Shown in pieces: positions 1 through 9,400 of a stretch of 64,000 nucleotides of DNA (positions are counted from its first letter, which is position 1; each line of letters begins with the position of its first letter). This DNA is from Burkholderia cepacia. Lineage in GTDB: Bacteria > Pseudomonadota > Gammaproteobacteria > Burkholderiales > Burkholderiaceae. The position numbers were made by a program, and so were the translations under genes. The notes under the pieces were generated by a model. The model searched no databases. It was not told the origin of the DNA and saw nothing but the letters and a program-made list of their open reading frames with translations. The stretch lies in contig NZ_CP073639.1 of assembly GCF_029962485.1 (NCBI RefSeq), positions 62,001 through 126,000 of the forward strand, given 5' to 3'.

Positions 1-26
1 ACGACCCAGAAGAACATCGACACACA

Positions 27-2012
27 ATGAACAGAACAGCGATTTTTCCGTATGCATCCATGTTGCTCGCGGCCGCGCTGCTGACCGCATGCGGCGGCGA
101 CGTCGAGAACGACGCGGGCCCCACGACAACACCTTCCACCGATGCGAGCTGCCTCGCGGTAGACAACAGCGGCGCGACGGTCGTCGTGGGCTCGAACCAG
201 CCGGGCGATCCGTCGCTGCCGGAAGCGTCGTCGGGTTATCGCACCGGGATGAAGCCCGTCTATGCGAAGACCTACCTGGTGGCCACGTCGAACGCATACG
301 CGAGCGCGGCCGGCTGCGCGGTGCTGAAGAAAGGCGGCACGGCCGCCGATGCGGCCGTCGCCGTGCAGGCCGTGCTCGGCCTGACGGTGCCCGAGGCGAC
401 GGGCCTCGGATCGGGCGGCGTGCTGCTCTACTACGATGCGCGCGGCAAGACGCTGCAGGCCTACGACGGCCGCGAGACCGCACCGGCCGCCGCGACGGAA
501 AACTACCTGCGCTACGTCGACGACACGACCGACCATTCGGTGCCGCTGCCGAACGCGCGCGCGAGCGGCCGCTCGATCGGCACGATCGGCGTGCCGCGGC
601 TCATCGAGGCGCTGCAGCAGGATCACGGCCGCCTGCCGTGGCAGAACCTGTTCGGCGATGCGATCACGCTCGCGACCAACGGCTTCCCGATCGGCGGCCG
701 GCTTGCCGACGCGATCGCGGCGAACGCCACGAGCCTGAAGCGCGACCCCGAGGCCGCCGCGTACTTCCTGAACGCCGACGGTTCGCCGAAGACGCTCGGC
801 ACCGTGCTGAAGAACCCCGCATACGCGCACACGCTGACGCTGATGGCGCAGTCGGGTGCGAATGCGCTGTACACCGGGCAGATCGCGCAGGACATCGTCG
901 CGAAGATCGCGGTGACGAAGGGCGCGGACGGCTCGACGCTCACGCCGGGCAAGACGACCGTCGCGGATCTGGCCGCGTATCAGGCGAAGCGTCGCGAACC
1001 CGTGTGCACGACCTATCGCAGCTACTGGGTGTGCGGGATGCCGCCGCCGTCGTCGGGCGGCATCGCGGTCGCATCGGCGCTCGGCATTCTCGAGAACTTC
1101 GACCTGAAGTCGCTGAAGCCGACCGCGATCGATCTCGAAGGCGGCAAGCCGACCGTCGCCGGTGTGCACCTCGTCACCGAGGCCGAGCGGCTCGCCTATG
1201 CCGATCGCGACAAGTACGTGGCCGACACGGATTTCGTGCCGCTGCCGGGCGGCACGTGGGACACGCTGCTGAACAAGCCGTACCTGAAATCGCGCGCGGC
1301 GCTGATCGACACGACCAAGAGCATGGGCACCGCGCAGCCCGGCAATCTCGGCGCAGTGCCGCTCGGTGTCGACACGACGCTGATCGAGCATGGCACGAAC
1401 CAGTTCACGATCGTCGACGGTGACGGCAACGTGCTGAGCGCGACGACCACGGTCGAGTCGAGCATGGGCTCGTTCCACATGACCAACGGCTTCCTGCTGA
1501 ACAACCAGTTGACCGACTTCTCCGCGAACCCGCTCGACACATCCGGCAATCCGGTGGCCAACCGGCTGCAGCCGGGCAAGCGGCCGCGCAGTTCGATGGC
1601 GCCGACGATCGTGTTCGGGCAGGCTGCCGACGGCTCGCGCGGCGACTTCGTGATGGCGACCGGTTCGCCGGGTGGCGGCACGATTCCGCAATACGTGGTC
1701 AAGACGCTCGTCGGCGCGCTCGACTGGGGCCTGGACGCGCAGCAGTCCGCGGGGCTCGTCGATTTCGGTGCGAGCAACAGCCCGACGACCACGATCGGCG
1801 GTGAGCATCCGAATGTCAACACGGCGAACAACGGTGCGAACGATCCGCTGATCACGGGGCTGCTCGCGCTCGGGCACAAGGTGTCGACGTCCGCGCAGGC
1901 GAGCGGCGTCAATACGGTGATGCGCGTGACGGTCGGCCAGTCGCCGGCGCTGCAAGGCGGCACCGACCCGCGTCGCGAAGGCGTCGTGCTCGGCGATACG
2001 TTCCGGCCGTAA
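27..2012 (+). CDS. ggt: Gamma-glutamyltransferase, lipoprotein-anchored
   Basis: Gamma-glutamyltranspeptidase, an N-terminal nucleophile hydrolase that cleaves gamma-glutamyl bonds of glutathione and related compounds outside the cytoplasm. The 661-residue protein starts with a hydrophobic signal ending in the lipobox LTAC (Cys22), so it is probably lipid-anchored. The autoprocessing and nucleophile threonine is read as Thr457 in GTNQFTIVD, followed by the small-subunit motif DGDGNVLS. A PGSPGG-like loop (ATGSPGGG) lies near residue 550. Length is somewhat above the usual 560-600 because of the N-terminal linker. No strong Shine-Dalgarno precedes the ATG. A hairpin follows the stop codon. The gene seems to stand alone. 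Family assignment is firm; the physiological substrate is not shown by the sequence. Confidence 0.93.
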   Translation: MNRTAIFPYASMLLAAALLTACGGDVENDAGPTTTPSTDASCLAVDNSGATVVVGSNQPGDPSLPEASSGYRTGMKPVYAKTYLVATSNAYASAAGCAVLKKGGTAADAAVAVQAVLGLTVPEATGLGSGGVLLYYDARGKTLQAYDGRETAPAAATENYLRYVDDTTDHSVPLPNARASGRSIGTIGVPRLIEALQQDHGRLPWQNLFGDAITLATNGFPIGGRLADAIAANATSLKRDPEAAAYFLNADGSPKTLGTVLKNPAYAHTLTLMAQSGANALYTGQIAQDIVAKIAVTKGADGSTLTPGKTTVADLAAYQAKRREPVCTTYRSYWVCGMPPPSSGGIAVASALGILENFDLKSLKPTAIDLEGGKPTVAGVHLVTEAERLAYADRDKYVADTDFVPLPGGTWDTLLNKPYLKSRAALIDTTKSMGTAQPGNLGAVPLGVDTTLIEHGTNQFTIVDGDGNVLSATTTVESSMGSFHMTNGFLLNNQLTDFSANPLDTSGNPVANRLQPGKRPRSSMAPTIVFGQAADGSRGDFVMATGSPGGGTIPQYVVKTLVGALDWGLDAQQSAGLVDFGASNSPTTTIGGEHPNVNTANNGANDPLITGLLALGHKVSTSAQASGVNTVMRVTVGQSPALQGGTDPRREGVVLGDTFRP

Positions 2013-2027
2013 TCGGGTGGGACGCGC

Positions 2028-2066
2028 ACGGCCCCGACCTGCCGATGGGCAGTCGGGGCCGTATTT
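2028..2066 (+). terminator. Hairpin after ggt
   Basis: A perfect 11-bp stem (2028-2038 with 2052-2062, GC-rich) and a 13-base loop are followed by only a weak T-rich tail (tattt). It is a probable transcription terminator for ggt. Confidence 0.6.
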
Positions 2067-2432
2067 CATGGCGAGGCTGCAGGGATGGCCGAGCAACGTA
2101 CGTCCTTCGGAGTGCCGATAAAAGCTGCCTGCGCGTCAGCCAGCCGATTCACTGCCGGATGTCCCGATACGTGACGATCGGGCCGATCGCCATCGCGGAG
2201 CATCCGCTCCCGTTCACCAGCCAATACGGTGTCCATCCTGCTGCAAGCCCCCGATTGTCAAACAGTGTGAGTCAATCGTCAGCATTTGCAACCGAAGTAA
2301 CAGTCCCCGCAATTCAATCGTTTTGCGCGTCGGCGCCGCTACATTAGCTCCACCTGCCGCACTTCGCGGTGAGGCATGCGACAAGCCGCACGAAGGCGGC
2401 CCGCAGCAACAACGTCTTTGGGGAGAATGACC
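2067..2432. other. Intergenic region, no gene supported
   Basis: About 365 bases between the ggt hairpin and the next gene. Short open frames occur but lack convincing starts or codon patterns. The last 60 bases hold a Shine-Dalgarno-like GGGGAG directly before the next gene. No clear -35/-10 pair could be placed. Confidence 0.4.
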
Positions 2433-2975
2433 ATGAACAAGATCCATACGATTCTGCTGGGTGCCGCTCTGACGGCGATGGCGACTTCGGCTGCATTTGC
2501 ACAGACGGCCCAGACCGGCGCACAGGGTTCGGCTGGCGTCGGCGCACAAGTCCAGACGCCGCTGCTCGGCGGCGGTGTGGGTGTGCAGGCTGGTGCCGGC
2601 GCGAACGCGGCGGGCTCGGGTTCGGGCGCGGGCAACGTTGTTGGCGGCGCGCTGAACGGCGTCGGCAAGACGGTTGGCGGCGTCGGCTCGGCCGCGGGCA
2701 ATGCGGTCGGCGGCGCGACGCAGGCGGTCGGTTCGGCAGCCGGCACGGCGAAGGATGCCGCGGCATCGGCCGTTCACTCGACGAAATCGCACGTGAAGCA
2801 CGTCGCAAGTTCGGCGAAGAGCCACGCGCAAGGCGCGATGTCGACGGCAGGCGACGTTGCGGGCGGCGCGAAGGCGAAGGCCGGCGAAGCGCTTGAAGGC
2901 ACGACTAACGCAGTGCAGGGCGGCGCATCGGTCGGCGTGAAGGGTTCGGCGTCGGCGCAAGGCGGCGCGCTGTAA
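2433..2975 (+). CDS. Ala/Gly-rich exported protein of unknown function
   Basis: A protein of about 180 residues with a typical cleavable signal peptide (MNKIHTILLG start, AFAQ near residue 24), so it is probably periplasmic or secreted. The mature part is low complexity: Gly, Ala, Val, Ser and Thr in short repeats such as VGGA, GSAAG and GNAVGG, followed by a Lys/His/Ala stretch resembling an apolipoprotein or LEA-like helix (roughly residues 105-150). Start choice: an ATG at 2427 lies too close to GGGGAG, while the ATG at 2433 has about 7 bases of spacing. It has its own strong terminator and is monocistronic. I do not recognise a named family. Confidence 0.75.
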   Translation: MNKIHTILLGAALTAMATSAAFAQTAQTGAQGSAGVGAQVQTPLLGGGVGVQAGAGANAAGSGSGAGNVVGGALNGVGKTVGGVGSAAGNAVGGATQAVGSAAGTAKDAAASAVHSTKSHVKHVASSAKSHAQGAMSTAGDVAGGAKAKAGEALEGTTNAVQGGASVGVKGSASAQGGAL

Positions 2976-2995
2976 GCAGCACGCATTCCGTCAAG

Positions 2996-3030
2996 GCCCG
3001 GCCCGCATTCGTGCGGGCCGGGCTTTTTTT
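2996..3030 (+). terminator. Rho-independent terminator
   Basis: A perfect 12-bp GC-rich stem (2996-3007 with 3012-3023), a TTCG tetraloop and seven consecutive T. It is a textbook intrinsic terminator for the Ala/Gly-rich protein gene. Confidence 0.95.
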
Positions 3031-3223
3031 GTTGGCGCGCGGCCCCTGCCCATTGCCCGCTCGCCATGCTTAAATAGCGGGGCACCCGGTTACGGGGCCG
3101 CCGGGATGGCGGTACCGGCCAACAAGGGCAAGCATGTCCGATCGACATCGTGACGACAGACGACACCAAAACGCCGCTCCGGCCGGCCCGGCGCGGTCCG
3201 ATAACATTCCGAGGCATCACGTC

Positions 3224-3994
3224 ATGACCATCCTGTTCCGTCTTCTCGCGCTTGCCTGCGCGCTCTGGCTGGCCGCTTGCGCGGCGCCGCCCCCGCCGTC
3301 CGCCAGTAACGCCGCGTCCGCCGCCGCACCTGACGCCAGTGAACGCCGCGGGCTCGGTACCGCGTGGGGCGAGTCGGTGCGATCCGAAACCCGCCAGGTC
3401 GAGTTCGAGCGCGCGGATTCCACCAAGCCGACGGATCTCGCGTCGGTCTACTACAACGATGCACTGCCCGGACATCCTCCGGCCTCGCAGGTTCGCCGGC
3501 TGCCGACTCGCGTCGCGCTTGCCAATGGCGACATCGCGCTGTCGTTCACGGACGAAAAGGGTGCGCCGCTGCGTCTTGCACGTAGCAACGGCCGCTGGCA
3601 CATGGCGGGCGTCGAAGGTTCGCGCTACATCATCGTGCTGCGCAATCAGGGGCGCCGCACGTTCGAAGTCGTGTCGACGGTCGACGGGCTCGACGTGCTG
3701 TCGGGCCGGCCGGGCAGCTATACGAACGGCGGCTACGTGCTGTATCCGGGCCGCACGTTGACGATCGAGGGCTTCCGCAAGAGCCGCGACGAAGTCGCTG
3801 CGTTCCGCTTTGCGGCCGTGCCGGACAGCTACGTCGCGAGCTCGAAGTACGGCGATGCCGCGAACGTCGGCGTGATCGGCGTTGCGCTGTTCGCGCAGAA
3901 AGAAAACGACGAGGAAGCACTGCGCCGCAACGCGAATCCGTTCCCCGGCAACGACAACGGCTTCGCACCGCCGCCCGTCCCGCGCGGCGAGTGA
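3224..3994 (+). CDS. Putative lipoprotein of unknown function
   Basis: A 256-residue predicted lipoprotein. The signal ends in LAAC with the lipidation cysteine at residue 19, followed by a Pro/Ala/Ser-rich linker. Upstream in-frame ATG codons (from 3134) would place about 30 charged residues before the signal, so the start at 3224 is preferred. The C-terminal two thirds look like a folded beta-rich domain with many Val, Tyr, Arg and Gly residues (for example GRWHMAGVEGSRYIIVLRN), and end in a Pro-rich tail. No enzymatic motif is visible. It stands alone in the same direction as its neighbours. Localisation is fairly certain; function is unknown. Confidence 0.75.
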   Translation: MTILFRLLALACALWLAACAAPPPPSASNAASAAAPDASERRGLGTAWGESVRSETRQVEFERADSTKPTDLASVYYNDALPGHPPASQVRRLPTRVALANGDIALSFTDEKGAPLRLARSNGRWHMAGVEGSRYIIVLRNQGRRTFEVVSTVDGLDVLSGRPGSYTNGGYVLYPGRTLTIEGFRKSRDEVAAFRFAAVPDSYVASSKYGDAANVGVIGVALFAQKENDEEALRRNANPFPGNDNGFAPPPVPRGE

Positions 3995-4057
3995 CGGCAT
4001 GTAGCCGATCGGCCGTGTGCGTGTTCTCGCATGGCGTGCACGGCGCGGTCCTGGTGA

Positions 4058-4523
4058 TTGATCGAGCTCGACGCGACGGGCAAGAGGACGTCGGCGTTGA
4101 GCGTGCCGGCCGCACTTCGGCGTGCGCTGGCCGGCGCATCGAGCGTGGTGTTCCCGTCGGATCGTGCGAAGCGGATCGACGGCAGCGATCATGTGCTGGT
4201 CGTCATCAACCGATTGTCAACCGATCGTCAACCAGCCGTCCGGCCGGATATTGCGGCGCAAGCGAAGAAGGTACGCTTTACGTGCTGGCGCGCTGCACGG
4301 TACCCGGGCGGTGCAGCGCTTCTCGCTGCCCGTGCAAGGCTGCCTCGACTCCGTTTCGCTCGAAACCGAATCCGGAACCCGATCGCCGTATCGGGCGATC
4401 ACGTGGCGCGACGCGCCGGCCGGCATCGATATCCGGTGGGAATATGTCGCGTACGACGGCGCCACGCATCGCGTCTATCGATTCGTGAACGGTACGTTTG
4501 CCGAGGTCGAAGGTTCGCGGTAA
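4058..4523 (+). pseudogene. Frameshifted remnant of a hypothetical gene
   Basis: Three overlapping frames each carry a protein-like segment in order. The first reads LRRALAGASSVVFPSD up to about 4210, the second reads YCGASEEGTLYVLAR at about 4250-4295, and the third reads VQRFSLPVQGCLDSVSLE to the stop at 4521-4523. The first frame change coincides with an 11-bp tandem duplication (4211-4221 and 4222-4232, one mismatch), which shifts the frame by exactly the amount needed. The second change lies near 4295. No intact start or signal is evident. The parent family is not recognised. This is most simply a recently decaying gene; sequencing error is an alternative. Confidence 0.5.
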
Positions 4524-4601
4524 CGCGGTCGTGCTGCGGCACAATGGCGGTTCGCATCCATCGCGTGTGCTTCCCGATCATCCGGACCGACGGAGAATTC
4601 C

Positions 4602-5144
4602 ATGTCGTTACCCGCTTTCAGGTACCATCCCGACCCGCTCGCGACGGGCAGCGTGATCGCCTCGGACGTACGTTGTGCATGCTGCGGCGATGCGCGCGGT
4701 TACGTTTACGCCGGCCCGGTGTATGCGGTCGACGACTACGAGCAGTGCATCTGCCCGTGGTGCATCGCCGACGGCTCGGCGCACACGCGGCTCGACGCAA
4801 GTTTTACCGACACGGACGGTATCGGCGGCGACGAATGGGACGCGGTGCCCGAAGCAGTCGTCGACGAGATCGCGAATCGTACGCCGGGTTTTCAGGGCTG
4901 GCAGCAGGAGCGATGGTGGACGCATTGCGGTGACGGCGCGCAGTTCATCGGTCGTGCCGGCGCTGACGAACTGAAGGCGTTCGGCCCACAGGCCGTCGCG
5001 GCCATCCAGGCCTCGACCGGGCTCGACGACAGCGTTGAGTGGGAACGCTTTTTCGCGGCGCTCGACAAGGACGGCTCGCCAACCGCTTACGTGTTTCGTT
5101 GCCGCCATTGCGGCGAACTCGGCGGCTACCAGGATTGCGATTGA
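4602..5144 (+). CDS. CbrC (UPF0167) family protein
   Basis: A 180-residue protein matching the CbrC/UPF0167 family in layout. There is an N-terminal FRYHPDP-like start, a cysteine pair in RCACCG (around residue 26), ICPWCIADG around residue 50, a central PGFQGWQQERWWTHCGD block, and a C-terminal CRHCGELGGY. The paired cysteines suggest one or two zinc-binding sites. In E. coli, CbrC is linked to colicin E2 tolerance and CreBC control; the molecular role is unknown. A GGAG ribosome site precedes the ATG. Downstream genes start 55 bases later on the same strand but may be a separate unit. Confidence 0.85.
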   Translation: MSLPAFRYHPDPLATGSVIASDVRCACCGDARGYVYAGPVYAVDDYEQCICPWCIADGSAHTRLDASFTDTDGIGGDEWDAVPEAVVDEIANRTPGFQGWQQERWWTHCGDGAQFIGRAGADELKAFGPQAVAAIQASTGLDDSVEWERFFAALDKDGSPTAYVFRCRHCGELGGYQDCD

Positions 5145-5199
5145 CGGCTGCACCCGTTCGAGCGGCATCACCCCTTCGTCATGAAACAGAGGAATCTTC

Positions 5200-6450
5200 G
5201 TGAAGTTCATCCACGCGGCAGACATTCACCTTGACAGCCCGTTGCACGGCTTGAGCGCGTATCCCGACGCGCCGGCCGCGCAGTTGCGCAACGCGTCGCG
5301 CGAGGCGCTGCGGCAGCTCGTGGATTGTGCAATCGAAGAGGAAGTCGCGTTTCTCGTGATCGCCGGCGACCTGTACGACGGCGACTGGAAGGATCACAAC
5401 ACGGGCATCTTCTTCGGCCAGCAGATGGGGCGGCTGCGCAAGGCCGGCATCCGCGCATTCGTGCTCGGCGGCAACCACGATGCCGAAAGCGAGATGACGA
5501 AGAAGCTGACGCTGCCGGACAACGTCACCGTGTTCGGCCACCGCAAGCCGGAAACCGTCAAGCTGCCCGAATTCGACGTCGCGCTGCACGGGCAGAGCTT
5601 CAAGGACAAGGCCGTCGTCGACAATCTCGCGATCGGCTATCCGGATCCGGTACCCGGCTACTACAACATCGGCGTGCTGCACACGGCGCTCGAAGGCTAT
5701 GCCGCGCACGCGAACTACGCGCCGTGCACGCTGGCCGAACTTCACGCGAAGGGCTACGACTACTGGGCGCTCGGCCACGTGCACGAGTTCCAGCAGTGGA
5801 CGGGGCCGTCCACCGTCGTGTTTCCCGGCAACCTGCAGGGGCGTCACATCCGCGAGACGGGCCGCCGCGGCGCGGTGCTCGTAACGGTCGAGCAAGGCCG
5901 TACGCAGGTCGAGCGCCTGTATCTCGACGTACTGCGCTGGGAAGCCGTGTCGGTCGACGCGTCCGATTGCCTGTCGGTCGCCGATCTGTCGAGAAAGATC
6001 GGCCAGTCGCTGGAGGCGCTGCTGACCGTCGACGGCCATGTGCCGCGCGCGGTGCGCGTGACGGTCACGGGGCGCACGCCCGCGCACGGTCTCTTTTTTG
6101 GCCGCGCGCCGCAGTTGCGCGCGGAGGTGCTGAACCAGATCGGCATCATCGGCAACGAGCGGCTGTGGCTGGAGAAGGTCCGGCTCGCGACGTCCGCCGC
6201 CGATCACCAGCCGGGCGAAAGCGAGCAGCTCGAAGCGCTGGAGGATCTGAAGCAGATCCTCGCCGATGCCGCGCACGATCCGGATTTCCTCGCGCTGCTC
6301 GAACGCGACCTGAAGCCGTTCGTCGGCAAGGTGCGCAGCGACGTGAAGGAGGAGGTGCCGTTGCTGGCGATGGCGCGCGCCGGCGAGCTGACGGCGCTGG
6401 TCGAACAGGTCGGGCCCGCGTTGCTCGCGCGGCTGGCGAGGGGGGAGTAA
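5200..6450 (+). CDS. DNA repair exonuclease, SbcD/YhaO-like metallophosphoesterase
   Basis: A calcineurin-like phosphoesterase of the SbcD/Mre11/YhaO group. The two-metal site is complete: D8 and H10 (ADIH), D57 (GDLYD), N92-H93 (GGNHD), H161 and H193/H195 (GHVH). The start is GTG with AGAGGA about 6 bases upstream and gives the conserved KFIHAADIHLDSP. Its stop is 3 bases before the ATPase gene, so the two are co-translated and, as in SbcCD or Mre11-Rad50, very likely form one complex that processes DNA ends. The C-terminal third (after about residue 250) would contact the ATPase coiled coil. The 416-residue length suits YhaO better than E. coli SbcD. Confidence 0.88.
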   Translation: MKFIHAADIHLDSPLHGLSAYPDAPAAQLRNASREALRQLVDCAIEEEVAFLVIAGDLYDGDWKDHNTGIFFGQQMGRLRKAGIRAFVLGGNHDAESEMTKKLTLPDNVTVFGHRKPETVKLPEFDVALHGQSFKDKAVVDNLAIGYPDPVPGYYNIGVLHTALEGYAAHANYAPCTLAELHAKGYDYWALGHVHEFQQWTGPSTVVFPGNLQGRHIRETGRRGAVLVTVEQGRTQVERLYLDVLRWEAVSVDASDCLSVADLSRKIGQSLEALLTVDGHVPRAVRVTVTGRTPAHGLFFGRAPQLRAEVLNQIGIIGNERLWLEKVRLATSAADHQPGESEQLEALEDLKQILADAAHDPDFLALLERDLKPFVGKVRSDVKEEVPLLAMARAGELTALVEQVGPALLARLARGE

Positions 6451-6453
6451 GCG

Positions 6454-9400
6454 ATGCGCATCAGCCAGCTGGATCTGATCAAGTACGGCAAGTTCACCGA
6501 CGAGACGCTGCGGTTCCCGTCGGCCGGCGAGGATTTTCACGTGATCGTCGGGCCGAACGAGGCCGGCAAGTCGACGATTCGCACGGCCGTGTCCGAGTTG
6601 CTGTTCGGGATGAAGCTCCAGACGCCGCTCGATTTCCTGCACAGCACGCCCGAGCTGCGGATCGGCGGCGTGCTGGAGAACGGCAGCGGCGAACTGTCGT
6701 TTCACCGTGCGCGCGGACGCAGTCCGTTGCGCACGCCGGCCGACGACAAGCTGCCCGACGATTACCTTGCCGCGATCCTCGATGGCGCGACGCGTGAATT
6801 CTTCGAGCAGATGTTCGGGCTCGATCACGGGCGGCTGGTCGACGGTGGCCGAAGCATTCTCGATGCATCCGACAAGCTCGGGCAGGTGCTGTTCGAATCG
6901 GCCGCCGGCGTCGGCAGTCTCGGGCCGGTGCGCGAGGAGCTCGATGCGCGCTCGGTCGAGCTGTGGGCGCCGCGTCGGAGCGGCAGTGCGTTTGCGCTGG
7001 CCGAAACATCGTTCAACGAAGCCGTGACCGAATTGAAAACGGTCCAGGTGCGCACGCGCGACTGGGTCGATCGCAAGGACGCGCGCGAAGCGGTCGAACA
7101 GCAGATCGAGCAGGCGCGTGCGGAACAGCGCCGGCTCGAAACGCTGCGCTCGAAGCTCGAACGCGTGCGTCGGCTCGCGCCGTATCTGAAGGAGCTGACG
7201 GTCAAGGACGCCGCGCTGGCCGAACTGGGCGCGGTCGTCGAGTTGCCGCCGACCGCGTATGCCGATCTGCTGAAGGCGCAGGGCGATCTCGCGGCCGAGC
7301 AGAAGGTGCTCGAAGAACGGCGCGCCGACCTGCTCGCGAAACGGCAGGCGCGCGATGCGATCGATGCGGACGCCGACACGCTGGCGCTCGAAGCCGATAT
7401 TGAAGCGCTCGACCGGTTGCGCGGCGCGTGCATGAATCATGCGCAGGATCTGCTGCTGCTCGGCGCTGACGTCGAGCGGCATGTGTCCGCCGCTTGTGCG
7501 GCGGCCGACCAGCTCGACTGGCCGACGGACGAAGCGTCGCTGCGCGCGTCGCTGCCGACGGCGCTGTCGCTGAAGACCGTCGCGAACCTGTTGCGTGAAC
7601 ACGGCGCGCTGCACCAGGCGCTCGCCGGTGCGCGCGAATCGCTCGACGAACGCACGCGCGAGCTTGCGCAAGTGCAGGAACAGCAGGCGCGCCTGTCGAC
7701 CGTCGACGTGCCGGAGGCGCTGCGCGCGGCGCTGGCCGATGCGCAAGGCTTTCGCAACAGCGGCCAGCGCGAGCAGGCGCTGGAGCACGAGATCGCTGCC
7801 GCCGAACGCACGCTGTCGGGCGCGCTCGATGCGCTCGGCCAGTGGCGCATGCCGGTCGATACGCTGCGCGCGCTCGACGTGCCGTCGGCGGCGCGGCTCG
7901 GCGCGCTGCTGAAGGAAGACAGCGAGCACGCGAGCGCGGCCGCTGCGGCACGTGACGCACGGGACAGCGCGTTCGAGGAACTCGAGCGGCTCGAACTGCA
8001 GGAGAAGCATTTCGCGGAGAACCACAAGGTCGTCACGACCGCCGACGTGCTGGCGGCGCGTGCGCGGCGCGATGGCGCGTGGGGAGATATCCGCAGTGGC
8101 GCAGTCGATCTCGCCACGGGCGCACCGGCAGTCGACGACGCGATTCGCCTCGCCGACGAACTCGTCGACGCACAGCTCGGTGCCACGCAGGCGGCCGCGA
8201 CGCTGCAATCGTTGCGTCAGCAGGTCGAATCCGCACGCGTGGGCGTGGCACGCCGGCAGTCCGCGCTGGACGAACGCGAGCGCGGACTGACTGCACATCG
8301 CGACGCCTGGGCCGCACTCGCTACGACGGCCGCAGTGCCGGGCATGCCGCTGGCGGCAATGAGCGACTGGCTCGCGAAGCGCGAAACGGTGTTCGCCGCA
8401 CAGGCGGATCTCGACCGTCAGCGCCGCGAATTCGATGCGATGCGTGCTGCCCGGGCCGGCGCGGAATCAGCGCTGCGTGCGGCGCTGCGCACGGTATCGC
8501 GCGGTGGCGAGTCGGACGGGCTGGCCGCGCTCGTCGCGATCGCCGAGACCTTTGTGCAGTCGGCCGAGAAGGCGATTGCACAGAAGGACAGCCTGGACGA
8601 CCGCGCGCGGGAAGCCGACCGCGGATGTGCGACGGCGCAATCGCGGGCCGGCCATGCGCAGACGGCCTACGATGCATGGCGTGCGCAATGGCATGACGCG
8701 CTGGCTGACGCGAAGCTGTCCGCGAGCGCGACGACGCTGGCCGCGGCGGAAGGTGCGCTCGGGCTCGCGAACGCGGTGACGGCCGAGCTGGCCGATGCCG
8801 ACGCGCCGCGCAACCGGATCGCCGCGATCCGTGCGGAACTGGCCGCGCTCGAGGCCGGCGCGCGGCGGCTTGCCGAAGCGCTTGCACCGGAATGGCTCGC
8901 GAGCGGCGACTGGCCGGACGTCGCGCGACGGTTGACGATGCGCCTCGCGGCCGCCAGGGAAATCGCACGCGCGATCGGGCGTGCCGACGAGGCCGTGCGG
9001 CAGGCAGACGGCAAGGTTGCGGACGCGGTCGCCGCGGTGGCCGGTGCGGATGCACGAATTCAGCCGCTGCTTCAGCTGGCCGGTGTCGCGTCGATCGACG
9101 CGGCGCTGCCGCTGGCCGAGCGCTCGGATCGTCAGCGCCAGCTTCGGCAGGCGGTCGACGCCGCGCACGAGGCATTGGTGCGCGATGGCGACGGGCTTTC
9201 CCGGTCCGCCGTCGAAACGGAGGTCGCGGCGCAGGACATTGCCGACGTGCCGGCGCATCTCGAAGCGGTGAAGCAGTCGCTGGGCGATGTCGGCAAGCGG
9301 TTGAACGAGCTGTCGCAGCAGCAGGTCGTGGCCGACCAGGCGTTCGGCGCGATCGACGGCCAGGCGAATGCGGCCGTCGCCGAGTCGAAACGGCAGGAAG

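Noticed and set aside
5179..8298. 1039-residue minus-strand open frame
   Set aside because: It is antisense to the nuclease/ATPase genes, Arg-rich and without motifs. High GC makes long shadow frames.
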